Assembly: GCA_034766995.1 (NCBI GenBank)
Contig: CM068315.1
Location: forward strand, 50,387,662-50,451,661
Reading direction: 5' to 3'
Length of the DNA: 64,000 nt
Origin: Acanthacorydalis orientalis
Taxonomy: Eukaryota; Arthropoda; Insecta; Megaloptera; Corydalidae
This document shows positions 1 to 14,544 of the stretch, piece after piece. A model generated the notes under the pieces. The model was not told where the DNA came from, made no database searches, and was given only the letters and a program-made list of their open reading frames with translations. Both the position numbers and the translations under genes were made by a program. The first letter of the stretch is position 1, and each line of letters begins with the position of its first letter.

Positions 1-1281
1 AAGAGATATGAGAAGAATATATTTATCCAAGAATAAGGACGAAACGATAGGACCGAAATGGGTCATATAAATAAAATATAAAGACGAAAAAAAAAACAAC
101 TAAACAATAAATTATACATGTTCCGTTCTTGAAAAAGCAATTAGAGTGATGCAAGTCTGCATAATTCTCATGTAATACTTCATCATATACTTTGTTGGTA
201 TGTAATAGTAATCCCTCATTTTCAGCGTGTACTCCTAGTTAATCTTCTTATTTCTGTTCTGAGAAGAATCTTCCAGCCGGATGTTGAGTATTTTTTTGTA
301 CTTACAAATTTATGAAAACCCTTTATCCTCGTAATACTGTCTCTAATGGTTGCAATGGAAAAGGTGAATTAATTTTATAATTAATAATTAATTGGTATAA
401 AAATACAAATTTGTGATAATAAGTAATCCGATTTAGTTTCACTGTTTAATTCAATCTTCCTTGGAAGTAAACTTAATTAGAATATATACATTTTTATTAA
501 TTAAATAATATTCTTCATACTAATTTAAAATTGTGATCTAACATTTGTTCACTTGTAATTATTTCTTATTCTTAGTCAAAATTGATTTGTGTATATGTTT
601 GTATATATATATATACATTAATTTATTATATTTTAATGCACAAATTATTTAAATAAATATAAATGTTTCATAAGGTACAAACATTTTTAATAAAATATAA
701 TAAAACCAATACCGATTGATGAACGAACGTTATGAAATCGTTAATAATAAAATGTATATAATATATTTCTTATAAAATGAATGAAGTCTATTTCAAATGA
801 ATAACATAAAAAAATTCTTAAAAGAATAAAATATTACAAGATATGCACACAATAAAAATTATTACAAATGAAACATATACCCATTTATTTAAATTTTGAT
901 AAATAATTACAACGTACTTTGCTAGATCAGAATTTTTTCTAAAATAATAGTTATAATTTTAAGAAATGTTTTTTCTCACGTCGTATTTTAGTTTAAAAAC
1001 ACACGAATAATCCAAAAGTATATTATAAAAAATTCTGAATAATTTTTATCAAATCAAACTCCTGTAACTAAAATATTAAAACATTTACAAATAACGCATA
1101 CTTTTGCAAACGAAATAACTAACTCTTATAGTAATCTTACAGTTTTAAAATTATAAAAAAAAAGTATAATAACATTTCAGTTGAAACAAATCTACACAAA
1201 AAAAAACTATTAAAACTTAAACGTAGTATATGTAAATCTACACGGAAATATTACCAAACGTTTCCGTTTCAAAAAACTTAT

Positions 1282-1330
<49 letters not shown>

Positions 1331-1463
1331 CATATTTATGTATGCTTATGCATATGTATACACTAATCTATACAATATCATTTGTGAGGAAGGTCTAGAC
1401 TAAAAATATTTCTCTGAAATATAGATAAACTGCTACTCGTACGTTTACAAGCCAACTGGAACA
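1..1463. other. Intron downstream of the Shab exon
   Basis: AT-rich non-coding sequence with no recognisable exon. On the minus strand it follows the Shab splice donor, so it is the beginning of the next Shab intron. It holds a (TA)n tract at about 1290-1324, flanked by short TACA and TGTA units. The exon for the first transmembrane segments (S1 onward) is not present here and must lie beyond the left edge. Confidence 0.7.
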
Positions 1464-1478
1464 TCATTTATGATCGAG

Positions 1479-1484
1479 ACTCAC
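1479..1484 (-). other. Splice donor of the Shab T1 exon
   Basis: The minus strand reads CAAGG then GTGAGT, a near-perfect donor. It falls where conservation with Shab stops: the predicted residues after the Arg codon (VSLDHK) are not channel-like, while known Shab proteins continue into S1 here. Confidence 0.9.
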
Positions 1485-2237
1485 CCTTGCCGCTATCGAT
1501 GTGGTCGGTTTCTCTAACAGATCCCACAACCACTTTTGATATTGTGCACATTTTCCGTCACCGAATTCCTCTTCTTCACGCTGTCTCAACGACTCGGCCT
1601 CTTTGCGCATCTCTTCGTGAACATGCTCCTTCCGTTGATGGTACTTATGTTGACAACACGATTCTAAATAGAGTTCATCAACACCCCAGTACTCCAAGTC
1701 ATCACTGAACGCCAACACACACATTTCATCGACAAGATGTAGTTTACCGGTTCGATAAAAATTTAAAATTGAACTAAAAGACTTAGGATGTCTATCGAAA
1801 AAATATTCGTTGTCTATTAAAGAATAATCATCACAGAGTTCCGTGATCGCTTCGTGAGTATTGCAGTCACGTAGACGACCCAGTCGTGTATGAGGCAATC
1901 TTTCCAGAGTCCTCCAGAGTACTTCATGTTTCACACCGCCGACATTGATATTGACTCTTCTATTCAGAGCCTTCGATCGCATAATCATGAAAGGCTCGGG
2001 CGGCAGGGATGACATTGACCTCGAATACGCCCTTTGCAGCGCCAAGGGCTGTGGCAACGAGGACAACGGGGGGGACGCCGTCGCCACCGCCATATTCGGG
2101 AAACGGACCTCTTTCCCTGGTGCGGCGACTTCTGCGTCCGTACCATAGCCATTCGGATCAAAATCCCACCGCACTCCGATTGCAGGCGGCGCCGCGCCGT
2201 CAGATGACTGCTCGCCGCCGCCAGCCGAGGGCTGCAT
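1485..2237 (-). CDS. Shab (Kv2) voltage-gated K+ channel, N-terminal/T1 exon
   Basis: Shab channels are tetrameric delayed-rectifier potassium channels in the plasma membrane of neurons and muscle. This exon encodes 251 residues: a low-complexity N-terminal tail (about 1-92), then the cytoplasmic T1 (BTB) tetramerisation domain (about 93-200, starting at [20 protein letters not shown]), then the charged linker toward S1 with [20 protein letters not shown] (about 201-220). The inter-subunit zinc-binding motif of non-Shaker T1 domains, H-X5-C-X20-CC, is complete at H167, C173, C194 and C195. The start is the first in-frame ATG after an in-frame TGA located 66 bases upstream. Coding ends at 1485, after an Arg codon in phase 0, where GTGAGT (1484-1479) is a consensus donor; reading through would only add six codons before a stop. 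The membrane part of the channel is absent because the gene is split. The family assignment is secure; the exact start is less so. Confidence 0.95.
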
Positions 2238-2354
2238 GGGGGCCGCCGCGAGCGGGGCCGCGTCTTCGCAGCCGCTAGCGCCGCCGCCTTGCGCTTGCCC
2301 TCATCCGCCGCCCCATGCCGTTGAGCTGGCCGAGGCGCGTTGCCGCATGCGAAT
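2238..2354 (-). promoter_or_regulatory. GC-rich leader of the Shab exon, with upstream ORFs and acceptor
   Basis: A pyrimidine-rich stretch ending TTTTTGTTGCAG (AG at 2356-2355) looks like a splice acceptor, so the exon would begin at 2354 and part of the 5' UTR would come from an upstream exon. The leader is strikingly GC-rich against the surrounding AT-rich DNA. It contains ATGs before the chosen start. One is in the same frame as Shab but ends at a TGA after 15 codons; another opens a separate short frame. They could lower translation. A 5' exon outside this region could also change which ATG is used. Confidence 0.6.

Positions 2355-5240
<2,886 letters not shown>

Positions 5241-5297
<57 letters not shown>
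5241..5297. repeat. (TA)n microsatellite abutting a mariner element
   Basis: About 57 bases of uninterrupted TA that run directly into the left terminal repeat of the mariner that follows. Mariner inserts at TA and duplicates it, so the tract may have been the target or may have expanded from the target duplication. Confidence 0.9.
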
Positions 5298-5300
<3 letters not shown>

Positions 5301-6580
5301 TTTTCCAATAAGTACGGTATTTTTTTAATTTGAAACAAACACAGAATTTGCGCTGAAATTTCAAGTCTCTTTATTGTAAATAATAGTTTGGGGGGTCAGG
5401 GTGAGTGTAAGGGTGATGCCATTTATAAAAGAAAAATAATATCGTGTAAGTGACCGCCCGCGTGCTTTCTTACAAGTGACCATTCTTTTGTAAAAATTTT
5501 CAATAGCATCTCTATACAATACTCTTCGGATTTGATATTTTAAGTCGGAAATTGATTTAAGATTATTGGCGTACACCTGTCCTTTAACATGACCCTAAGG
5601 AAAGTAGTCCAACGATGTTAAATTATAGGACCTCAATGTCTAATTAATGTCTCCATTTCTGTAAATAATGCAACTTGGAAATTTCATCCTCAATAAATCA
5701 ACTGTTTCATCAGCTGTGTGGCTTGTTGCACCATCCTGCTGGAATCACATGTCCTCCAGATCAATATCATCCAATTCTGTCCACAAAAAATTGGTTATCA
5801 TATTTCGATATCTTTCTACAATTACAATAATCGCTGTACCAGCCTGATTCTTAAAGAAATAAGGACCAGTGATTCTATTGGACCAACGTGCACACCAAAT
5901 GGTCACTCATTCTGTATGTAGTGGCTTCTCAATGATCACTCTCAGATTATCTTTCCCCCAGAATTGGAATTTTTGTTTGTTAACGTAGCCAGAGAATTCG
6001 AAATAAGCCTCATCGCTAAGGATGACTTTTTCAGAAAAACCGTGTTGTTGTCCCAGTACCTAATTAACAAATCTCCGACGCATTGAATGATCTACTGGCT
6101 TCAGTTATTGTGTTAATTGAATCTTATAAACCTTCAGTAAGAAGCCTATGCAAAATACGCAATGTGGTCGTCTGTGAAAGGTCCAATTGTTGTGAACGTC
6201 ATGGAATTAATATTCCTGCCTCTACCAATACACTTTCATGAATCAAGTCAATGTTTTCTTTAGAACGAACACATGTTGATGTTGTTTTATCTTTAATCGA
6301 TCCAGTCGCTTCGAATTAACTCACTAATCGAAGAATTAATGATTCAGATGGACGAGTATGTCAAAAATAAACGACACATAATTTAGGAAATGTATTTTTT
6401 ATAGAACTGCCACTTTCATAATACGATTGTATTATTTCAATGCGCTTTTTTGTTGTATACGAAGCCATAACTAAAAATAGTAATATTAAAACTTAATAAA
6501 TGTCAAAAAATATACAGCTGTGAGTTTGACATCTGTGAAATATAACCTCTTAAAAATGCGTCTCTATCGGAAAACCCTCT
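5298..6580 (-). mobile_element. Mariner element, rosa-like (DD41D spacing), full length, decayed
   Basis: An approximately 1.28-kb Tc1/mariner transposon. The left end reads AGGTTTTCCAATAAGTACGG and the right end, on the opposite strand, AGGGTTTTCCGATAGAGACG, so imperfect terminal inverted repeats are visible. TA flanks both sides. The length fits an undeleted mariner. The transposase inside is on the minus strand and broken. The catalytic spacing, 41 residues between the second and third Asp, is the rosa-type arrangement; the subfamily name rests on that spacing only. Confidence 0.85.
5423..6468 (-). pseudogene. Rosa-like mariner transposase pseudogene
   Basis: A cut-and-paste transposase remnant that can be followed over about 348 codons, from an ATG at 6468 (MASYTTKKRIEIIQSYYE) to a natural-looking end GGHLHDIIFLL and stop at 5425-5423. 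Landmarks in order: SDEAYFEFSGYVNKQKFQFW (first catalytic Asp region), FQQDGATSHTADETVDLL (second Asp), LTSLDYFP (third Asp, 41 residues after the second) and KGQVYANNLKSISDLKYQIR (C-terminal region). There are several in-frame stops, including one in place of Trp just before FQQDG, and a frameshift near the end. It cannot make an intact enzyme. Confidence 0.88.
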
Positions 6581-6971
6581 ATATAATATTAACTCAGAAT
6601 AAAAGAAAGCATTGTTTGAAAATATATTAAAATAAAATTTTAACTTCATTTGGTTTTCAAAATTGTATCATTATTGATTTTCATTTCATTGTATCATAAT
6701 TGATTTTAAATACATATTTCTATTGATAAACGTATATTTATTATAAAAATAATTATAAATATATATTTACTCAAATAATTTCATTTCAGGAAAAATAATA
6801 TATTTACGTATATTTAAAATCGATTGAATCACAGCTTATAGAATCAAAAAATGAAGAATATTTGCGTTCAATTTATTACTTTATATTTCGACATTTAATG
6901 ACCTCTTCAACTGTCGATAAGAACAATTTGTTAGCTGTAAAAAATAATTTATGGAATTCAAATTTCAATAC

Positions 6972-7017
<46 letters not shown>

Positions 7018-7869
7018 TTTTGTATGTTCATAAACGAACATTTGCATATTATAAATGAAACATCCAATTTTATATTAAACTTTACAGTAATAAACATGAA
7101 GTATTTACATTGAACGATAAGAAAAAGTATACTACAATACTAATAACGTCGATTACCTTATCGGTTATCATACAACCGAATACAACATGTTAAATAAATG
7201 ATTACTTCAAGTGTTTGATTCCCTGCGCCACGCATTTTGTTCGTAAAAATCAATATGGACACCAGAACAAATCAACGTATAATTAGTAATGAATAAAGAA
7301 TGAACATAATCATTTAAACAGTGAAATAATTGTATCACGTTTCATTTCACATCAATTATTTTTCAGTTATATCATCATTATTGTCAATGACTACTTTATT
7401 TCATGTCAAAATTAGATTTTTTTCCAAATTATATCATGTTCATTATTATTGTGGAGAGATTATCTGATTGTTTTCATAAAAAATTCCTTACATGTATCTA
7501 ATATATACATTTACTGCTTCTGTTTGCGTTACAGTATAGTAATATATCATAATTGATTTTTAATAAAAGTACAATTACTTTTAAGTATCTTTAATACTTA
7601 GAAATCCTTTTTTATTTTAAAATTTATTAAAAGTTAACATACAGGAATTAAAATACATTTTCACAATTGAATAAGTGCGAAGAATGGAAAAAAAATATAC
7701 TGAAACTCATAACGCTCGACTAATTTAAGATTTTGGTATGAAAGAAAAAAATAATGAAAGATTGAAACATCATCCTCAAAAAGATGTATTTGTTTTTTAA
7801 CAACAGCCCATAATAATTTCTGTCAACATTTTATAAGTTTTTCTTCATTCTGTCAATTCAAATATCTGG
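6581..7869. other. AT-rich intronic stretch
   Basis: No gene or transposon recognised. It contains a (TA)n tract at about 6973-7009. The open frames around it are microsatellite artefacts. Confidence 0.6.
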
Positions 7870-7903
7870 AATCATATCGATATTCCAGTAACGACCGTCT
7901 TTT

Positions 7904-8197
7904 TTAAAGTAAAAATATTGGGCCATCAGTGACTATCATCAGCAGAAAACCGATCATTTTCGATTTCATACCACAGCAAACTTCTCGACAAATTTCAAAG
8001 CGTTTGGATGATATTTTAGAGCTCAACATGCATGACACCCAACGAGAACAAATCTTTTTGTAACCTAAAATATGTATGATATATTCTACTCTTTCTTTAT
8101 ATACTCCGAATTCTATAACAATAGCTGCACTATTTTTATGGTGTTTCTTTAAGCATATTGACATAGTATATGGACACAGTTTTATATTTACTCTCAA
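7904..8197 (-). pseudogene. Mariner transposase fragment (second HTH and linker)
   Basis: An isolated piece of a Tc1/mariner transposase. The segment FGVYKERVEYIIHILGYKKI followed by CSRWVSCML matches the end of the second helix-turn-helix and the WVPR linker, in which mariners usually read KERV-YILHE and KWVPREL. The next part, KRFEICREVC then FLLMIVTDG, corresponds to the stretch leading to the first catalytic Asp (usually FLRRIVTGDE). The expected Pro of WVPR is Ser-Cys here and the catalytic region degrades. I see no terminal repeats and no C-terminal half. It is a different lineage from the rosa-like copy nearby. Confidence 0.72.
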
Positions 8198-9025
8198 TAC
8201 ATGTACTGTAGCTAAACTGATAAAACTAAATGATGAAAACTAAATGAATCTCTTCCTTTTTTTAGTCATCCCAGTATGAATATTTATATTACAGTTTAAA
8301 TCGCTGCATATGTCATTATTAATTTAAATTTTTCATTAAATCTAAAAATATTTATAAAAATAAAAAACATGTAAAAATAATTATTTTAGAACTATTGAAA
8401 TTAAGATATTTAAATAGTAATAAATGAGTACAAATAGTAATTGAAAAATGATAACATCTTTTTATTAATAAAATACCAATTGTTAACCTTTAAATAAATT
8501 TAAATTTTATAACTTTGAATGTACCCATTCGTCAATATTATTTTTATTTTTTAAATAAGTTTATAAGTAAAGTTTTTTCAGAATACATAGAAACTTCACT
8601 TTTAAGAATCGTAATACTTCACATTTATATTTAGAAAATAAAAATTATAACTAAAGAGTTTTTATAAAATACCTATTCTATAATTAAGAAATATAAATTT
8701 TATTTCAAGTATCTCCAAAATGTAATTGAATAATAATAGACATAAATTATCACAGTATATATGCAAATTATTTTTTCTAGCATAACTCACTTTCATGATT
8801 AGCATATTTTAATCGTTTTTTTAGATTCTTCTTATATGGTATTTTAAACCGTTTCTATAAAATATATCTTTATTTTTTTATAAATTCCCTATGTTTGCAT
8901 GGAATCCTATTAGATAACATATTACACTTTTAATATCATCTGAAAACATGTTTCATACCAAATCAATTTTTTAATATATACTTTGTAAATAAAAAATATA
9001 TTTATAAAGATAATATTATTTTTGA

Positions 9026-9064
<39 letters not shown>

Positions 9065-10064
9065 TCATATTAAAACTATCCAATCTTATAATAAAAAAAT
9101 ATCTTCCCATATTATGAACAAAATTGCTTTTTTAACATCACTGTTTATTTTTATTACGAAGTTTACTTATCTAGTTACTTTATTTTATTCTTGTTTATTT
9201 TAGAAGTATTAAACGTTAAATAATTGTCATATATAACTCAATAAAACATATAATTACAACCAATTCCAAACATGAAACTACACTACACTTTCCGAACTGT
9301 AATATCCTAAATTTTCCTCTACAAGGATACATGCCACAAAAATCCACTAAATTTACTCATTTACCCTAATTTAATGTCATTTTATAGGATGCTATAAAGC
9401 AATAAGTATTCGCATCGTTAAACCATAAATAAATTATATAAAATGTTGTTTCACTATAAAATCCTTAATATGAAACTAACGCACAAGTGCCCAAAACGGA
9501 TTTATCATATGTTCATTACAAGTAATTACTTAAACAATATTACTAATTATTATTATGTATCAATAAATACTAAATTATTTTACGACACAAACTAATGAAA
9601 CAAAGAGCATATGTTCGACTATAGCTTCGAAAAACGAATCGATAATGCTTAATTATTCAAACGCATATTAATATTCACTAATACAATTTTTGATATACGG
9701 TAATGTGTTGTTATTTTAAACCAACGGGGTAAGAAAATTCATTTTCGAAATAAATTTCTAATTAATATCGTGTTTTTATTATGCTTTTAATTTTATTAGA
9801 AAATATATGTAGCAATTATCGAATCGTTTAACACATAATTAAGATCAATCGCGACTCATATTGTTAATATTTAAAATGAAATAGAAATTATAGTATTTTA
9901 TTGCTTGTTATTTCGATAATATATTCTCTATAGAATATTTCTTCGTATTAACACAATGGTTTTAAAGAATAATCATAAAATATCAGCATTTTACATTTAA
10001 GTAAACAATGAATCCTTTGTTACATATCTATCTCTGTCTATCCTATCTATCTATCTACTTATCT

Positions 10065-10125
<61 letters not shown>

Positions 10126-10643
10126 ACAATTCAAAAAAAATAAATATAATTTCTGTACGTTATTACTCAAATCATTCTCATTAATTATACCAAAGAAAAA
10201 AATTATGAATCATCAAAGCTTATTTTTATTTTGATTTTGGAAGAAAAATAATGAAATATATAAATATATTTGCTGTCTACATATGTAATACTTACTGTTA
10301 AAACACGTCAAACTATTCACAGATAAATAAAAAAAAATAAATTCATATTATAAATTTTTAACTCAAACAAAGAATTCTATTCAAATATTGTACAAAGATC
10401 AATTCACGTAATTATTTTTTTAAATCCAATAAACTCCTCGTTTTGAATACGTAATAACGTACTCTTTCAACAAATGTCTTATTGAATTCTGGGGAGAATT
10501 TGAATAGAACTACTCTTTTATTTAAATAAGAGAATAAATTAAATGGAAAAGTACTTTGTACTGCTCATAAATATTATCTTTTAAACACATCGACGTCTTA
10601 CAGACATTATTATAAATTATTTTTTTGTTATACTTATAGCTTT

Positions 10644-10682
<39 letters not shown>

Positions 10683-11410
10683 GCAAAATATATATTAGCT
10701 ACTTTTAATAACATTTTAACTTTCTTGTTTCAAAGAAAAAAAAAACAAATTAATAATTATAATTTAAGACAACTATTTACCTTTATAAATAGTTTTATTA
10801 TTTTTTTTCTATAAATTATAAAAAAGGGATGCTCGATACTTTCTTATTAGTTAAATAATCAAATTTATTCAAGTCTTAAACTTTTATCTGAAGAATACAA
10901 TGAAAGAAACTAGATTTACTATCAACTGAGTATCAACTAAACCATTCATTTCTAGTTAATAAAATAAATTTAACTGTGCACAAAATAAAATTGTAATACT
11001 TAAAACTTTAGTACCACTACAATTCACTACTGTTAAGGAAACGATTAAATAGATTATTTTTCTTATAGAATGGTAATTTGTTTTCATACCGTCATTATTT
11101 CCAAGTTGCTAACCCCGATGTAAATTAAATAAAAACAAATCTACTTAGTCTTTATTCTTCGGTAATTATTATTTCTACAAAAACGATAATAATCAAGACG
11201 ACTATTTCAAAAAAGGAAATGTAAATTAACCAAAAACTAACTATGGAAACTGTGTGCCATATTAGCTAAAATTTATTATACTGTGTTCATCGTCTAGTTA
11301 GTAACTTAAAAAAGCATTAAATTATGAAACAGTTTTCATCGTTTGCAACGAATACAAAAACAACAGTGATATTACTGCGTGTAACGTATGTTTCACAATG
11401 TATGCATAAT

Positions 11411-11447
<37 letters not shown>

Positions 11448-12229
11448 TTCAACGGTCAATCCTTCAAAAAATTTTAATTTTCTCCATATATACCTTCTAT
11501 ATAATATTTAAAACCTTTTATAGATCAAACATATATTACAATTGTTTAAATTATTTGATTATTTATACATTATATTATTTGTTTAAGTATTATACTATTT
11601 ATCAATAAATTTTTGCAAAACGTACCATTTATATATAGGATTTTTAATTCATAGTTTTTTTTTAATTCGTTGTGCAGAATTTTTTAATTTATTTACATAT
11701 TTTTGAACACACAAAATAGAGTGATTTAATATTTATTTAATATCAGATAGATTAGATATTAAATTTATTTATCAATAATTTAAAAGTAAATACTGAAAAT
11801 AAATAATTTTATTAAAAAATTATATAAATTAATAAGAAATTATTTTAAAATAAGTATCAATATCTTACTTTTGAAGCATAGTAAAGTTAGTTAGTATTAA
11901 TTTGATTCAATAATAACCAAAAAAAGTGTAATGTATTATTTTTAAATTTAAATTTCATAAACTGTATATTGTTGGTTGAAACATATAATCTTATGGCCAA
12001 GATATAGAAAAATATATAAATGCAATTTATTATTATTTTCTGTTTCTATTTACTTATTTTTCTTCGATGGATGGGAAAAAGGCATGATTCAAACTTGTAT
12101 TTCGAACAGAATTATAAATGTACAAGAAAAACCGCTCAAAAATGTACATTCGGTAAAAAAAGTTTCACATATACATGAACTGGAAATTCTTTGTCGTCAC
12201 CTATCCAACAATTTGCTTATTTATAAACT
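8198..12229. other. AT-rich intronic stretch with TA tracts
   Basis: No gene recognised. (TA)n tracts lie at about 9030-9062, 10068-10122 (preceded by ATCT repeats from 10028), 10649-10680 and 11414-11442. A reading frame at 11976-12356 has no recognisable domain and runs from AT-rich DNA into the compositional island that follows, so I do not call it a gene. Confidence 0.6.
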
Positions 12230-12510
12230 TGTTCCATATAAAGAACGCACGTATACCTACGTATATTTTTTGTCCGTAGATAAAGGTCAAAACATGGATT
12301 GCCAGTCTGGTGGTGCACAACGCGCACAATATACTGACAGCCTCCGTGAACTCTGACCTTTGTGCTTTTCGCGACGCGTCCCTTACGCCTGCCGCTCGCG
12401 AAACTCTCGTCAACCGTATACAGCAGCAGAGCACACTGCATCGTTCTCTTTGCAATACCACATCTGCTGTGAGCGTCCGCCATTTTCACACACACATTTC
12501 ACAACACACC
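12230..12510 (-). other. GC-elevated island with an ATG-initiated minus-strand ORF
   Basis: About 270 bases of clearly higher GC and CpG content in an AT-rich background. On the minus strand it holds AAAATGGCGGAC, a good eukaryotic start context. The open frame runs at 12217-12483 from that ATG (12495 if an earlier in-frame ATG is used): MADAHSRCGIAKRTMQCALL and onward, with a basic stretch GRRKGRVAKSTKVRV. I recognise no domain. Possible donors inside include GGC followed by GTAAGG. It could be an alternative first exon or promoter of Shab, an embedded gene, or conserved regulatory DNA. The frame is open on both strands here, so openness alone is weak evidence. Confidence 0.35.
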
Positions 12511-12530
12511 AAACCGAATTTGCTTCACAC

Positions 12531-12974
12531 ATTATATATATATATATATAAAAGAGAGAGAGAGACTTTAGAAAAAGTCAGTACTTCATATTTATATTAA
12601 TAAAAGTATCCAAAAACAAGTAATATTTCTAATCAAAATTTCTGCAATTAAACATATAAAAATGATAAAATACATGAAAATAAACACATGCAAAATAAAA
12701 ACGACTTATGAAATTCCATTTCAAATGGTTCTGTATTTCATTTTAAAAGAGTTATTTTAGCTTTTATAATATGTTTTTTCGTTTGAAATATGTTCAATGT
12801 GCATTTTTACAGAAAAATTACTAACATGAATGAATACAATGAACTCTTAGTATCATTTTATTGAATTCTTATTATCATATTTGACAAAAAAATGAACAAT
12901 GAAACTGATTTTATATCATTTGGTTAAGAAAATCATACACACAACTACTTTATACATATACAACTTCTATATTT

Positions 12975-13023
<49 letters not shown>

Positions 13024-13123
13024 TTTTTACATCATCTCTTCTAACAAAATATTTCTTATTTATTAAATATGATATAGATTATAATTTGAACACAGTATAT
13101 CTTTAGTAGCGGAAACACAGTAA

Positions 13124-13186
<63 letters not shown>

Positions 13187-13322
13187 GTATCCTGTTATGA
13201 TAAAAAAATATTTATTTATTTTATCTATTTTAATACAAAATTACAAAAAAAATGTATAAAATTTGAAATAAAAATATTCCATAGAAATTTTATTAAAAAA
13301 GTAATGTTCTATATTGTTATGT

Positions 13323-13378
<56 letters not shown>

Positions 13379-14043
13379 CTTATAAATATTCAGCAAAATT
13401 AAGTAACATAATTGCCAGTGAGTTTCTGAGAAACGAGTTTTTATGAAACAAGTTTACGAATAGAATTTTCATGTAGGTGTAGTTATCAAAGCATAAAACA
13501 TGAAATTGAAATAACATTGCACAACATAAAAATGTTTCAAAAGTTCAGTTATCTAAGTGACTAAGTAAAAATAATTTTATATTGTAAAATTAAAAAAAGG
13601 TAAGAACATACAAATCTATCTATGTTAAATATAATTTAATTAAGAACAAAAAGCTCAAAATTATTTTCAATTATGATTTTAAAATACAATATATATATAT
13701 ATATATATAATGTATTTGAAAATCATAATGTATATATATATATATATATATATAAATCAGACACCATTACTGTAATTATTTCATTGTTTAATGTGCTCAC
13801 ACTTCAGATTTAATGCATTCTAAAAATTCTAAAAATTATTCTAAAAATTATTAAGTACTGCATTAACTTCTTTAAATATCAAATACTATTATATGTACAT
13901 AAATATAAACCTTACCTTCATTATTTTTTTAAATATTAAATATTTAAGTTATTCAACACATGCAATTTATTTAAACATTAAGTATCATTTTTCATAGAAT
14001 GAAAAAGAACTTAATATTAAACTTAACATAAAATGTAATAAAA

Positions 14044-14089
<46 letters not shown>

Positions 14090-14304
14090 GTATTAATTTC
14101 ATTTATATCACTAATAAATAAATTTTGATTTATGTAAATAAAAATATTATGCATCATTACATAGTGTATACATAAAGATTTAAAAAACTATCATTAAATC
14201 GAAATACGACTATGTGAATTTTTCCATTCTTAAAAGTAAAAACAGTGTCGTTAAAATAATAACATGATATTAGGCAATCTATTATTTTTTATATTAATTC
14301 TAAG

Positions 14305-14374
<70 letters not shown>

Positions 14375-14422
14375 GTACATGTATGTATGTATGTATATGA
14401 ATTTCATTTTGAAACATTTCAA
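12531..14422. other. Microsatellite-dense AT-rich stretch
   Basis: No gene seen. It is one of the densest repeat zones: (TA)n at about 12981-13016, 13129-13182, 13325-13372, 13690-13709, 13732-13754, 14044-14086 and 14309-14368, plus a short (AG)n at about 12550-12564. Confidence 0.8.
13671..13728. repeat. Inverted repeat enclosing a (TA)n loop
   Basis: The arm TTATGATTTTAAAATACA (13671-13688) is matched in inverted orientation by 13711-13728, with 17 of 18 positions complementary. The intervening bases are themselves TA repeats, so the whole segment could extrude as one hairpin. A second TA tract follows immediately. It may be a tiny foldback element or a repeat grown inside a pre-existing palindrome. 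Confidence 0.7.
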
Positions 14423-14544
14423 ATAATATAAGATACCTACATAACCCCTCCCCCAATTTCGCTCAGCCATTGTTTCGGTTCTAGAGAAGTGGGGCGGAGC
14501 GTGGTAAGGTCTTACGATAGCATGTACCTTACCGTTTTCAATGG

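Noticed and set aside
1487..1708. Plus-strand open frames overlapping the Shab exon
   Set aside because: They are antisense shadows of the Shab coding sequence, as are the plus-strand frames at 1945-2148, 2009-2278 and 2236-2457. The minus-strand product has an unmistakable T1 domain and splice signals.
11976..12356. 126-codon plus-strand open frame
   Set aside because: It has no recognisable domain, is antisense to another open frame in the same island, and most of its length is AT-rich DNA; I treat the island as unassigned.
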